DNA from: Epiperipatus broadwayi
Lineage: Eukaryota; Onychophora; Udeonychophora; Euonychophora; Peripatidae
Direction: 5' to 3'
Assembly (NCBI GenBank): GCA_028023455.1
Contig: JAQFVV010000183.1
Coordinates: 124,001 to 188,000 of the forward strand
Length of the DNA: 64,000 nucleotides
Under the pieces are notes generated by a model that was not told where the DNA came from, made no database searches, and saw only the letters and a list, made by a program, of their open reading frames with translations. Position 1 is the stretch's first letter, and each line of letters begins with the position of its first letter. Of the stretch, positions 12,830 to 25,275 are shown piece by piece. The translations under genes were made by a program, and so were the position numbers.

Positions 12830-14820
12830 AGAATCATTTTTAATAAAGTTGCTTTTTACTTGAAGATAATTTGTTACTATGTTTTCCAGGAATATTTTTT
12901 GAGAAGTAATACAAATAATTTATTTCTAGATGCTACAAAACTGATTTGAATTTTAAACATAGTAAAAATTGTGAATTGTATTGCCTTGCATGAAGTTAGA
13001 GAGTTATCTATACATATATAAGTTTAACAAATATTCTCTTTAAATAATATCTGTAAAGAAGTTCACAGCCAAAACAAATGATGCAAATTGTGTGTAAAAT
13101 GTTTTTTTTTTTCTTGCAAACATTTTTTTTATCCTAGGGTAAAGAATATTATATGACATGATTAGCATTTTAGATTGCACTGTCTCATTAAATGTCATAT
13201 TTATCATTGTCTAGATTATTGTAGCTATTCAAGGATGTTCATTTTTACATTTATTAGATTTTTAAAACTATTTTGAATGGCATTCCTAACAATCAATTTT
13301 CTATCAAGTTACTACTTATAAAACAATACCTTTATTTAAGAGATAGGGTCATGTGATCTATGACTCTTATTTTGACTATTTAATATCTTTATTTGTCTGT
13401 AAAATATATTATCATAATTAATTTTACCATAAACTCTATGAATTTCTTTCCTTCCACTTTATAAAAGAGATCTACAATATCCAACTTTGTTTTTTAATTC
13501 CTAATTATACATTCTTTATTTATTATGGTTGACTCGTAGTTCTAATATTTTATATACCAACTTTTGTGATAATTGTTAAATTTAAGAATTTTGAAATTGC
13601 AATTGGATCTCAGATCGGGAAACAGGACATCATTTCAGAGAGCAATTTTGTTTGTTTTTCCAGATATTTTAAATCACACTCTTTAAGCAATTGTAAAATG
13701 TAGCTTTTTATTTATTTACATCAATAAAAGTCAATAAAATAATATCCACTGTTTTAGATTAAGTTTGGCACACAGCCACATGCATATACATGTATATATG
13801 TGCTACTTTGTATAGCATATATGCATAAGCTGGCTATAATTATGATATATTTATATATTGGTATTTCAAATAATGTAGAGTTTATTCCAGAGTTGTTTTT
13901 GCTTATATATATATAAATTAATAATTTTTAACAGATATTATTGTTGAAATAAATTTTAAAATTGTGAAAACAACTGTTCTATTTTGTTTTAGAAATATCA
14001 GTCAGATGATTAGAGAGTGACCAATGAAAATAATAAACTGCAAACACTTTTTGTTTCTGAAAGGGGAAACTCTTTTAAATGGAATCTCTTGATATATATA
14101 TAAAGTGCTTCAGCAAACATATAAATGTTTAAGGAAATAAAGTCTCACAATTTTACATACTTATCTTACTATACTGTCTACATCATCTGACTATGATTTT
14201 TCTAAACTAAAATATAACAGATTCATATTTTTAAAAATATTGCAATAGTAATATCCAGTAAAAATTATTAATTTATAACATAGAACTTTTGATAGAAGAG
14301 TCAATTTTATTAAGTAAAGTAGGGGAAAATGTGATCTTTTGTTTCCTTAAACATATATATATGTTTATTGTAGCACTTTGTAAATGTCAAAAAATTGCAG
14401 TTAAAAGTGGTTTCCCTTTTAAATCCCAAAAGTGTTTACAGTTCACTTTTTTCATTGGTCACTATTTATACTAAATGACTGTGATATTTTAAAAATAGAA
14501 TTGAACAGATATTTCCACATTTTTAAAATGGTCCATAATGAAACTTATACTAATTTGTTTGGTAATATTTTACATTACACTAATCAAGTAACTGCCTTAT
14601 TTCTTTTCATATGTTAATGGCTTTACTTTTTGATTAAGGATGTCACAGTACATGTGTATGAGTAACTAGTTTCAGTTGGTTATCAAGAACAAATCACCCA
14701 CCTTTACATGATATAACATTTTCAGCATGCATGAACAATTTTTTTTGTAACTGAATGTAGACAAAAATGAAATTAAGACAATAATGCTTTCTTATCTTTT
14801 TTAAAAAAAAAAAACACTTT
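12830..14820. other. AT-rich sequence, nothing recognised
   Basis: Only two 61-codon open frames (14,289 and 14,432) with no family resemblance. No RNA gene or repeat family was identified. A short block of unique composition at 13,590-13,640 (GGATCTCAGATCGGGAAAC) could not be assigned. Confidence 0.45.
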
Positions 14821-14826
14821 TTTCTC

Positions 14827-14912
14827 CATGTGTCAAAGCATCAGCGGAAAGCGAACCCGGGCCAACTGATTGTAAGGCGGCTGTGCTGACCACTCGATCA
14901 CCAATGCTTGAC
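14827..14912 (-). mobile_element. tRNA-derived SINE (SINE-1), degraded copy
   Basis: On the minus strand it begins GTCAAGCATTGGTGATCGAG, which is an acceptor-like start plus an A-box region. It then has GCCGCCTTACAATCAG, and a B-box region GGGTTCGCTTTCC, and ends near GACACATGGAG. It has lost the 18-bp middle part present in the copy at 40,468. An A-rich 3' tail is seen as poly-T on the plus strand before 14,827. Flanking ATCTTTTTT blocks may be a target duplication. Confidence 0.75.
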
Positions 14913-14939
14913 ATCTTTTTTTTAAAGGAATCTTATAAT

Positions 14940-15780
14940 ATTCTCTTGGAAATATTTGATTCTTAAATTTAAAAATTTAAGAATTTAATTCCTTTTTATT
15001 TTTTTTCTATTTAAAATAAAATTTTCTAGATATTTGGGTCTAAGGAATTGAAGTAAATATGTTCAATAGATATCAGTATCATAAAGACAAAGTGATAATA
15101 TATAAAGAAAGTAGTTTACAACAAATTGAAAATGAGTTTTCTTAGTAAGTAGATACTAAAACAAAATGTTGAAAGATGTGGCCAAACTCAGTATTGTAAT
15201 AAATAAACAAGTATTTGAATATAGTATTACGTATGTTTTCCTGATCACTTAATAAATAATTATTGACCTGGGACTGTTTCTCATAATAATAAAAGATGAC
15301 ACATGAGAAAAAAAAGATGTTGCTGGCTATTATTCCTTTATTTATTTTCCAGCTAAATATTATATGTCTTTTTATAGCAGTTATCTATTATTATTTTTAA
15401 TAATAAAGTCAAAATATTGTTTCTTAATTATCAAAGATGTTTCTCTTTATCTAAACACTATTATTATGACTAACTGAAAACTGTTTTAATGGATTTCTAC
15501 TGCTGAATTCTAAATATGGAAAAGCTTGATTTTTTTGTCCTTAAAACTAAATGCATTAAATAAGATTTATTATTTTATAACTTAATTAAAAAAGATTATA
15601 AAGAAAATTTACTTTTCCAAAGTAAAATCAAAATAAAATAAATTTATCATATATATTTATTATTTGTATTTATATACATACACATGATAGTAATAATAAT
15701 TAAGGTAACTTCTGAACTATATTTCTCTTTTTTTCCTACATTACATATATATTTAATACTTTATAAAACAATGAAGGTAA
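14940..15780. other. AT-rich sequence, no gene seen
   Basis: Homopolymer-rich sequence including a local AT palindrome at 14,964-14,985 (TTCTTAAATT, then AAATTTAAGAA). Nothing was recognised. Confidence 0.45.
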
Positions 15781-15789
15781 GATAATTAT

Positions 15790-17780
15790 ATCTTAATATA
15801 TATATAACAATAAAAATAATAAATATAACGTTAATTAACTATTATACAGTCTTTGAATCCGCAAAAGTACTTTTGGTTAATTCCTTAACCTGCCTCAACT
15901 GCCGTTTAATTCTTTAACCTGCCTTAACTGCCATTAAATTCAAAAAACAAAACGGAAGCAAACCTTATCAATTCAAAGCCCATGAATCCCGATTTTTAAT
16001 GTTAGCAGCTTGACCATTAATTATATGCATTTTATTTCTATTTATTAAAACTGCCTCCTTAATTTTGCTTTTATTATGGTTTCTCTTTTCATGAAGAAAA
16101 CACTTTAAATATTAAACTTAAATTTATATTTAGATGTTCTTTCTCATGATCCAAGAAAACTGAAGCAGTCATTAAATCATTATTATTTTTACTTTTCACA
16201 CCCTTGTATAACTCATCCTTCTTTAATCTTTTTTCAATACTGCACCTCAATTCACCTATATATGATAACATATATCCACAAAAAATTTGATACACAATAT
16301 TACTTTTCTGCTTGACAGATGTGACATTTTTAGAATTATTCACTAATTTATTAATATTATTTGTAACACAAAATGAAACATTAAACACATTCTTATATAT
16401 ATATATACACACACTTTAAAAATTTCGCTTGAGCATTTGAAATATATGGAGCAGATATCTATTTTTTACTATCAATCTTTAACTCCTTTAAATCATTATA
16501 AGTCTTTTAAATTGACATAGATTATTGCTAATCTTTTCTATCTTATAACCAACTTCAAGCAATTCCTTGACAAATATCTCAATATTTTTTAATTTATCAC
16601 ACTGATAATGACATAATTTTTCATTATGAACAAAAAAGATTTAAAACTTGTCATCTTATGCATAATTCGTATTTTGATTTACAATTTATGTATCTCCTTT
16701 TTTGCAATAATTAAATTAATAACTTATAACTTAACATAATATTATCTCTTGTAATAATTCAATCCAATACTTAATACTTTGTCCTGTTTCTTTTCAATAA
16801 TCCATTTTAAGCCATTCAAATTATTTAACTCCCCTACAAAAAAATTTATAGTATTTGTATTTCCACAAACAAAAATATCCACATACTTTTTGTAAATTTT
16901 AATATCTTTAAAAGAACATATATTTATAATATATAGATGAAACAAATTGTAAACTTGTGTAACAACAGGCAGACCTATAGGCCAACCTTTAGACAATTTA
17001 TAATATCCACCTTCAAAAGAAGCAACAATGTTATTATCAAATAATTTTAAAAATCAATAATAAATTTTATCACATATTTACAAATACCTTTACTTTTTAA
17101 TGCATGTTCAATTATTTTTATGAAATCCACTTTATTAGTAGAACCATGTATTTCTGTCAGATCTAATGAAGCAATAACACCATTCTCATTAATCATTATA
17201 TTTTTAATTCTCTCTTTAAAATCAAAAGCTGAAGCAATAGTATTTTCACCAAAGTCTAAAAACTCTTATAATAGCTTATCAATATATTTAGATGTCTGAT
17301 ACATAAATGAACCATCAAAATCAATTATAATTTGCAAATGATTAATTTCTTTATGTAACTTTATATTTGCAAAAATATAAGGACATATAGTGAAGGTAGG
17401 ATATATCTTATAGTATGAATTATTACTTAAAACTTTATTTTTAGATTTTTTAAAAATACTGTTAATAAATCTTATTCTCTTACTATCCATATTATATTCT
17501 TCAATCAAAAAGAAAACAAGTTCATCCATTTGCACTTTAACTTTCTCAATATACTGACATTTCATTATTAAACACATACACATACTTTTATCTTCTTTCA
17601 AACAAATCTTATTATCATTCTTCAGACTCTGTTTAAATTCCAAAATGGCCAATTCTCATGAATTTTCATATGGAATTTTGTTATATTTATGACAATTATT
17701 TTTCTTGATAATTTCATCATCAATATTACTATCACCAGGAATTAATTCCAAATTACAATTGTCCCAAGTACTACCAGCAT
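15790..17780 (-). mobile_element. Penelope-like retroelement PLE-2, minus copy, degenerate
   Basis: Reading the minus strand from about 17,775, the N-terminal part gives YAGSTWDNCNLELIPG and LKNDNKICLKEDKS. The RT0-like block follows (ICPYIFANIKLHKE, about 17,385-17,340). Next come IASLDLTEIHGSTNKVDF (about 17,195-17,140), GWPIGLPVV (about 16,985) and KKYVDIFVCGN (about 16,895-16,863), where YVDI stands in for the usual YxDD. The endonuclease reads IVYQIFCGYMLSYIGE (about 16,300-16,250) and DLMTASVFLDHEKEH. The 3' non-coding arm reaches 15,790. Stops and frameshifts interrupt it throughout, so it is dead. It is joined 5' to 5' with a second copy at about 17,780. Confidence 0.87.
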
Positions 17781-19000
17781 ATGATCTTTTAAAATTTTTT
17801 GACAATTATATTATTGCTTCTTTTGAAGATGAACATTATAAAATGTCTAAAGGTTGGCCTGGGACTGCCTGTTGTTTTCAAGTTTTCGATTTTTTTTTTG
17901 TCTACATATAAGGGTAGTATTTTAAATATATATTCTTTTAAAGAAATTAAAATTTACAAAAGGTATGTGAATGATGTTTTTGTTTGTGGAAATGTCAATA
18001 CTATAAATTTGCTTGTAGAGGAGTTAAATAATTTGTATGGCTTAAAATGGACTATTGAAAAACAACAGGACAAAAGTATTAAGTATTTGGATTTAATTAT
18101 TACAAGAGATAATAATATATTAAGTTATAAATTAATAATTAAACCATTGCAAAAAGGGGACATACAAATTGTAAATCAAAAGTAACAATTATGTCTAAGA
18201 CGACTAGTTTTAGATCTTTTTGGTTTTGTAATGAAAAATTATGTCATTATCAGTGTGATAAATTAAAAATATTGAGATATTTGCCAAGGAATTGCTTGAA
18301 GTTAGTTATAAGATGGAATAGATTATCAATGTTTTATGTCAATTGAAAAGAGATATAATGGTTTCAAGAATTTGAAAATTGATAGTAAATAATGGATGTC
18401 TATTCCATATATTTCAAATACTCAAATGAATTTTTTTACGGATGTATATAAGAATGTGTTTAATGTTTTATTTTGTGTTACAAATGAATATTAATAAATT
18501 AATGAATAATTTTAAAAATGTCATACTTATCAAGCAGAAAAGTAATGTTGTGTATCAACCTTTTGTGGATGTATGTTATCATATATAAGTAAATGGAGAT
18601 GCTGTATTGAAAAAAGATTAAAGGAGCATCAATTTTTATACAAGCATATGAAGAGTAATAATAATAATGATTTAATGACTGCTTCAGTTTTTTTGGATCA
18701 TGAAAAGACATGTAAATATAAATTTATATTTGATATTGAAAGTGTTAAGATTCTTCGTGAAAAGAGAAATCATAATAAAAATTATTAAGGAGGCAATTTT
18801 AATAAATAGAAATAAAATGCTTATAATTAATAGACAAGCTGCTAATATTAAAATCCATGATTTATGGGTATTTGAGTTATTGATGTTTGGTTCCTTATGC
18901 AGGTTAAGGAATTAACTGAAGAAAACTTCAGTGGATTGAAATTCTGTATGTAATAGTTAATTATCATTATATTTATTATTTTTATTGTTATTGCAATAAT
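17781..19000 (+). mobile_element. Penelope-like retroelement PLE-2, plus copy, 5'-truncated
   Basis: This is the mirror image of the minus copy. It has YIIASFEDEHYKMSKGWPG (17,809-), KRYVNDVFVCGN (about 17,961) and NGLKW-type sequence. It then has the GIY-YIG part, where MLSYISKWRCCIEKRLKEH starts at 18,573, and a C-terminal KEAILINRN with INRQAANIKIHDLW. It matches positions that sum to about 34,840 with the minus copy. The RT0 and N-terminal parts are missing because the junction at about 17,780 falls within the reverse-transcriptase region. Open frames that span the junction (such as 17,705-17,911) are artefacts. Confidence 0.85.
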
Positions 19001-19249
19001 TTTCAATTAGCAGACATTTTATTTGTGTATATATATTGAACCGGATTGATTTCCGATTCAGTTGTTTTAGTATTAAAATTTAAAAAGGGAAAAGCAACTT
19101 AATTTTCATTAAAAGTCATTAAAATGTTTTTATTATTATTTTTTAAAAAAAGAAGCGTACGTGTATTTAAACACATACGCGTTTATATTTAAAATAGTTT
19201 ACTTTCACTACTTTGTTTATAAAATTGATTTATTTTAAAATAGTTTACT

Positions 19250-20950
19250 TTCACCACCTGTTTTAATCAATTTGATTAAAAACAGGCAAGCTTGCTAATT
19301 ATATATTCCTGTTGCTTTTATTTTAATCGTTTTTAAAGTTAATGCTAAAAAGTGGAGGTTTAATTGTATTGTCGTTTTTGTTTCAATATCCCTGGTTGGA
19401 ATTCTTAAATTAGATTGAGCAGGAAATTAATATTTGCCCTGCCTGAGATACAGAATTGGAGACTAATGAAAGTTTTCGTGGAAAATGTAGCAAGGCAAGG
19501 ATAGCCCGCCAATTTTAGAGATATAGAGAGGATTCAGTATAAAAATATACCCTTGGATTATTGCCTGCAGAGAATCACACTGTTTTGGATAGAGTGTGGA
19601 CATTTAATCCCTGCTAAAAACTTAAACTATTATTGACAAACTTCGTTAATGTGCAAGATGTCAAAATTTACCACTATGAGTTTTGCCATCATTAGAATGT
19701 CTGGCTAATTTAAACAAAGGATGGACCCACGCCTACCAGCTCTTCTTCAGTCATGCCATGAGCCTCTAAAATAAACACTGCCTCTACCTTGCCACTGTCA
19801 AAGGACCTGAAAGATGAACTATTATCAAAAGTGTGCACTCATCACGAAATCACTAGAATTCTGCCTTACCGTAAGCTAAACTTTTTCCTATTCTAGCCAG
19901 GGTAAATAAATTGCATTTAATTAAATCTCCACTCAATCTAATGATAAGTATGTTTTAAAATGATATTAATTGTTTTTAATTATTTATTATCTGTATTTAT
20001 TTTTTTTAGTATTTAAAGTGTGTCTTGGAATCTTAGTTTTAAGATTCCAAGTGTTTGCAATTTTCGTTTATCAGGGGGTGCATTAGGAGATTGTATTTTA
20101 TATGTTTAATATATACCTGATTATTTCGTTAACTATTACAAAACACATTGGCAGTTTTCATAATCTTTATTTATTTACCTGCCCTTAGTTGTAAAATAAT
20201 GAATCTTTAAACATGTTTCGTTTGCCTTTTTGGGCAAACAACAAAATCTTTTTTTCTGGCTATTTGTCAAGTTATTTCTTTGGGTTGTCTGAAAGTAGTC
20301 ATTTCTTTCTGGATTACGTAAGATTGTAATCAAATATCTTTTGCTGTCTTGTATGTGAGATCAACCATGTTTACTTTGAATGTAGTATTACACGCAGCAG
20401 TCCTGCAGCGTTTTAATGACAGTAGTTAGAATATTACTGCTCGAACGTCCATGCTGGTTTTGATGATTTCCAGCGGGACAGTAACTGTTTTATTATCTCT
20501 GATTCAGGAAGCTAGAGTTGTTTGTTTTTGTGATTTTACAACTGGCTAGCAAGAAGATATTATCCTAACCATTTCTTATATTTTAAGTGAGAGAATTTTG
20601 CTGCCAAAATGATTAATGCCTTCATGTTCGCCATACTTTTGTGCACTCTCTGGTAAATATGTGTATGTTATTATAAGCCACTTTTGTATTCATGGATAGA
20701 TGTCTTCACTCTATTGCCCAACTTTTAATAAAATTAATAAGTTGTTTAAACTTAATTTGGCTGACGTTTGTCTTCATGTTTTGATTTCTCAACTGTCTAA
20801 ACAATATTTAAGATATCTTGTTACTCCCTGAGTGTAGTTCGGTGCCTTTTGATTCGCATATCCTGTCCACCCTAAAATGAATGTCTAGTTCCTATTTTCG
20901 GACTAGTGGCGCCCCCAGGGTCAGTATATGCAAATCTCAAAGATCTTTCT
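19250..20950. other. GC-richer island with short coding-like segments, unassigned
   Basis: Base composition shifts noticeably upward in G+C compared with both flanks. Several short segments look coding on one or the other strand. On the minus strand, 19,806-19,710 follows an acceptor-like TTTCAG and reads GKVEAVFILEAHGMTEEELV before a stop. On the plus strand, the same area reads LSKDLKDELLSKVCTHHEI, and 19,450 has TELETNESFRGKCSKARIA. These conflict, and none matches a family I know. It could be low-copy host sequence, the remains of exons, or a decayed transposon. Confidence 0.3.
20611..20654 (+). other. Possible signal-peptide first exon (speculative)
   Basis: CAAAATG gives a good animal start context. 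The frame reads MINAFMFAILLCTL, a short hydrophobic stretch like a secretion signal. It runs into CTCTG followed by GTAAATATG, a fair splice donor. No second exon could be recognised downstream, and 15 codons are easily made by chance in this composition. Confidence 0.15.
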
Positions 20951-20962
20951 CCTGTTACAATA

Positions 20963-21245
20963 TATATATATAATTATTCAAAACAATACAATAATTAATA
21001 CAATAATTAATTGATAAATAGACAAGCTGCTAATATAAAAATTAATGAATTGTGGGAAAATTGATGTATGACATAATTTTTTTATATACATTTGTAACGG
21101 TTTTTTGTAATACAATTTGAATCTAGTTGATAATGACTACTTAGACAGTTGAAAGTACTTCAATTAAATTATGGTATATATTTGTTTTTAAAATATTTTT
21201 TACTGTATTAATTATTGTATTTTTTTGAATAATTATATATATTTT
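20963..21245 (+). mobile_element. PLE-2 3'-end fragment between short inverted repeats
   Basis: GACAAGCTGCTAATATAAAA (about 21,022) matches the extreme 3' coding end of PLE-2 at 18,833. The fragment is bounded by inverted repeats of about 33 bp. The left arm (20,968-21,003) begins TAATTATTCAAAACAATACA. The right arm (about 21,203-21,240) ends with the complement, TGTATTTTTTTGAATAATTA. It may be a truncated Penelope 3' end with its terminal repeats, or a small foldback that captured it. Confidence 0.5.
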
Positions 21246-21295
21246 ATTATAATTGGAATACAGACATTAATTAATAATATATATATATAATCAAT

Positions 21296-21875
21296 GGGTG
21301 TAAATCACTCTCTGCCCAGACTATGAATTGAAAGCACTCTAAATGTTGAACAAAGGATCAAGAATAGAACAAATCCAAATTGAATTTACCTATTCTTGGT
21401 GCTCTGATTTTTATAAGCATACCTTTGTCACCATTATTTATAATTCATAGTGTAATTAATTTATCAGCCAGATGGAATATTGTGAGATTATTAAACTCAT
21501 AATCAATTACCCCAGTCTGGACATAGAATCTTTTTTATAACATTTTGATTGCAATAATTAAATAAAATTTAATGGTTAAAGTTCAAATTAAACATAGCTC
21601 AGTATATATATATATATATAAAGGGATTAAGTCAGTCTCAAATTAAACATAGCTCAGTATATATATATATATATAAAGGGATTAAGTCAGTCTTTAGGCT
21701 ATGAATGAAAAACACTTTAAATGGTAAAAAAATGATCAAGAATAGAATGCTATTCTTGGAGCTCTGATGTTTATAAGCATTCCTTTGTCAATATGGTTGG
21801 TAACTCAGAATGAAATTAATTTTCCAGTCAAGTGAAATATGGCACTTAAACATTATTAAACTCATAATCATTTAT
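21296..21875. repeat. Diverged 0.2-kb duplication with a perfect 55-bp tandem pair inside
   Basis: Two copies of about 210-245 bp (21,296-21,510 and 21,640-21,872) share, in order, CAGACTATGAATTGAAA, GATCAAGAATAGAA, TATTCTTGG, GCTCTGAT, TTATAAGCAT, CCTTTGTCA and ATTATTAAACTCATAATCA. Between them lies a perfect 55-bp tandem duplication at 21,584-21,693. It starts CAAATTAAACATAGCTCAG and ends AAGGGATTAAGTCAGTCT. No coding potential; the family is unknown. Confidence 0.75.
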
Positions 21876-22516
21876 ACAATATATATATATATGTAATTAT
21901 ATAATTGAATATTTATAAATACAGTAACTACGAGGATAGTCAAAAGTGCTCCTAATTGGATAAAAAAATTTATTGTTGTACTTTATATATATCTGATTAC
22001 TGTATTTATAACTATTCAATTATATAATTAGATATATTACTTTGAAGAAATATAGACATCAAATTATATATATATAATGCAATATAATTTCTTTAGTTAA
22101 CCCTTCTGTATTTTGACAATTTTTGTTTGTTCTCACTTGTTATAAGCTTTCAACTTTTATTTTTATTTTAAATCATTATTAAATTTTGGAATATAATAAA
22201 ATTGACTTTATTTAATAGATATTTTTTGTCTAGAAATTAAATAAATTCTAAAAAAATTACATTAGATTTTCTAAATTATTTTCAAAATTAGATTCTAATC
22301 AAAACAAAACATTGTTTTGTCATTAAATTTCTGGAGGAACAGATTGAATTGATAAAATAAATGAAATCTTTTTCTTTGACATTTTTAAAATGTGAACAAA
22401 TAATTATTAATATGTAGTAAGTCTATCAACTTGTACTTTAAAAGTTAATTTTTTTTACTATTTTTATGATATTGCTATATTTTCTAACAGACTTCTAAGG
22501 ATGACATTTTTTACAC

Positions 22517-22755
22517 AAATTGTATTTGCTGTCCCCATAATTTTCATCATAACATTACTCACAAAAATATCTTTTATATTTATAAATTAAACACTTCTAT
22601 AAAAAATAAATATGTCATAATATATATTGATTCCTAAATTGTATTTGCTGTCCCCATAATTTTCATCATAACATTACTCACAAAAATATCTTTTATATTT
22701 ATAAATTAAACACTTCTATAAAAAATAAATATGTCATAATATATATTGATTCCTA
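22517..22755. repeat. Perfect 119-bp tandem duplication
   Basis: Two back-to-back copies that appear identical, 22,517-22,635 and 22,636-22,754. Each starts AAATTGTATTTGCTGTCCCC and ends ATATATTGATTCCT. Identity in an otherwise decayed region suggests a very recent event or an assembly duplication. Confidence 0.92.
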
Positions 22756-23870
22756 ATAATTATCACACAATTATTCAAAAATGGCGATAAACTTTCCAAA
22801 ACATCAAGTTTTTAATCATTTGTAATATTGTCTCAAAGTCATATTGCAAAGTTATTACAAAGTTTGAGACAATCAAGAAGACGATGGCTTTTCATCATTG
22901 TGGACCTTAACAAGCTTTGAAATTCCTGATTTTTTTATTATTTTGATATTTTCAAAAAAATTTTAGAATTAAAATATTAGAAAAAATATACATGAATTTT
23001 AAAGTTGTTTTTTTTTTAACAAAAGAAAATGTTAACAAAATCTCTCAATAGAGGGTCAAAGACACAAATTGAATTTTTGACTCCTGGCCCAAATGATCAT
23101 TGTATTAAAAAAACAATTAGTTAATATATATATTATTAATAATTAATTTTAATCTAAATCAATACAATCATTAAAGCATCAGATATTAGATGAAAACAAT
23201 ATTTACTATTGAAGCAGTAAATCTTAGCTTAAGATTGTGCTTCATGTTTCTACTTACTAACCCGTGTTCAAACCCCTATATCCCATCCTGCTCCTTTTGT
23301 CAGTATATATATATTTCATGTATATATTTGAGATGCGCTCCTAAATTTATAGTTTAACTTTCAATATTTATTATTGATTCTTTTTATTAATTATTAGTTC
23401 TTTTTATTAAAGTATTATAGATGCGACTCAAACATATACATAGGAGCAAAACTTACTAACAAAATATTGATGTTTTTGTAAATATTTTATTATATGTCAT
23501 TTTTGGCTTTTTCTTTTCAAATTGCTTGTTTTTCTATAAATTATACATTTTTTATATAAAATACAATATGGAGGATGCAGGTGTTGTTTAATTGTCTAAA
23601 AATAATTAGGGGTTGGTAGTCTAATCTGGGAAAGGTATTTTTTAATTAAAATTTTACTTAAGATAAATGGGATTAATTAGATTAAAGATTTACTTGTGTT
23701 AAAAACATGTTGTTAAATCTATTTCTAATCTAGAAATAGATTTGAATTTATTTTTGGCGTTATCTAACAATTGCATCTTCAAAAACAACTGATAAGAGAA
23801 AAAGTATAAAATGACTAAATTTTGAATCAGTTATTAGTTGAGTTATTAGTTATTAGTTACTATTGATTGA
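22756..23870. other. AT-rich sequence, no gene seen
   Basis: A B-box-like GTGTTCAAACCCC at 23,264-23,276 suggests one old tRNA-derived repeat, but no A box or second copy supports it. Otherwise nothing was recognised. Confidence 0.4.
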
Positions 23871-23877
23871 GAGATTG

Positions 23878-24030
23878 TTAACATTGCTGTAAAACTAAAA
23901 AAAATGATGTAGCAGTAGATCCACCACTCTGCTCGGCCCTTTGGGTCATCATCTCCGCGACCTTAATATACTGCTGCCCTGAAAAGGAGAAATGTCAAAA
24001 AAAGAACTTTAGAATATAATAGAAGTTTTA
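23878..24030. other. Short coding-like, GC-richer segment, strand unclear
   Basis: On the minus strand, TCTCCTTTTCAG at 23,979-23,990 is a good acceptor-like site. It is followed by the open segment QQYIKVAEMMTQRAEQSGG and a stop at 23,878-23,880. On the plus strand, the same bases give LCSALWVIISATLIYCC, a membrane-like run, then a basic tail and a stop. Both cannot be real, and neither is recognised. The local G+C is clearly higher than the flanks. Confidence 0.2.
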
Positions 24031-24039
24031 TGCCATCGG

Positions 24040-25050
24040 AGAACTTGCATTCCAATTGCCGTGCACGGACTGTATTAATATGGACTTTTAAAATTGAAAG
24101 GTAAATTTCAAGCTGCCACCTAATAGTCAATTTAGTCTAAATAATCTTTCAAGATCTCTTCTCATGTATTTTTAACTTTGCCTTTTCTTATATATATATA
24201 TCTGTAAGTGTAATTTGCTCTTAAATAATTTATATCTAATCCTATCTTATATGCTCTTTAGTTTGGTGCGGTTATTTATTTGTATGTGTTTATTACTTGA
24301 TTTTATATGTATGCCTTTTTATTGATTTGCCAATCTCAAACAAACCGGCGAGCTTAATTTATAAAAAAAAATCTTTTCTGTCTTTAAGTAAACTTTCATG
24401 AATCAAGATTATTAATGTCCCTTTAAAATATAACGTATTGTTAATTAATATACTCGCCAGATTGTTTTATGTACCAACATTTTATTTATGTTCTAATATA
24501 AAAATATATATATTTGTTTAACTCTGAATTTTCTACCGGTGTAAATTCAAAGTTAAAACTAATTAACGCTTTGAAATCTTATAAAATATTATTTATTTAA
24601 TTCTAAAATAAGGTGACTTGATTGTTTTCTATATAACTGCTAATCTTATTTCATTTTCATACTCTTAACATTTCAAATCTTGTATTTATATATTTCAGTT
24701 ATTATAAAAATCATGAGAGTGGGATTTATTTATTTTAAGTATCAGAAAAAGGATGGGGGGTGAATCTTAATGTTTCTTAATCAAACCTTAACGAATATTT
24801 TATTAATTTGAAAGCTAAATCTTAATGTTTCCTTTCCTAAATAAAATCTTCAAGTATATTTTATTAAATGAAACATTCTCTCTATATATATTATAATTGC
24901 ATTGCATATTGAAGTATTCAAACATAAGGTCATTTATTTTGAAGCTGTAAAATTCATTAAATGTTTTAGTGACATATATCATTCCTTGCGTTTCTGTCAT
25001 TTAGCCTGTCTTTGTGTTTTTATATATATACGTGCTATTAATCTGGGGAT
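24040..25050. other. AT-rich sequence, no gene seen
   Basis: Unique AT-rich sequence with short AT runs. The two open frames near 24,815-25,120 are on opposite strands and overlap; neither resembles a protein family. Confidence 0.4.
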
Positions 25051-25085
25051 TACGACAAAGTTCGAACCCATAGATTTCTTCTCGT

Positions 25086-25275
25086 CTTCGTATAAAAATG
25101 CCTCTAGCGGTGACCCCTAAGTCTGGCACACGCTATGCATATTATTTCTTCGTATAAAAAGGCCACTAGCGGTGACCCATAAGTCTGGCACACGCTATGC
25201 CCATCCATTTCTTCGTATAAAAAGGCCACTGGCGGTGATCCCCTAAGTTTGGCACACGCTATGCCCATCCATTTC
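25086..25275. repeat. 62-63-bp tandem repeat, three copies, CpG-bearing
   Basis: Units start at 25,086, 25,148 and 25,211. Each reads CTTCGTATAAAAA, then GCC, CTAGCGGTGACCC or a variant, AAGTCTGGCACACGCTATGC. The units differ by a few substitutions. They are richer in G+C and CpG than the surroundings. A B-box-like AAGTTCGAACCC sits just upstream at about 25,059-25,070, so the array may lie inside an old tRNA-derived repeat, but this is inference. Confidence 0.88.

Noticed and set aside
17705-18185. Separate small genes at 17,705 and 17,799
   Set aside because: They are overlapping frames across the Penelope dimer junction and its frameshifted RT region.
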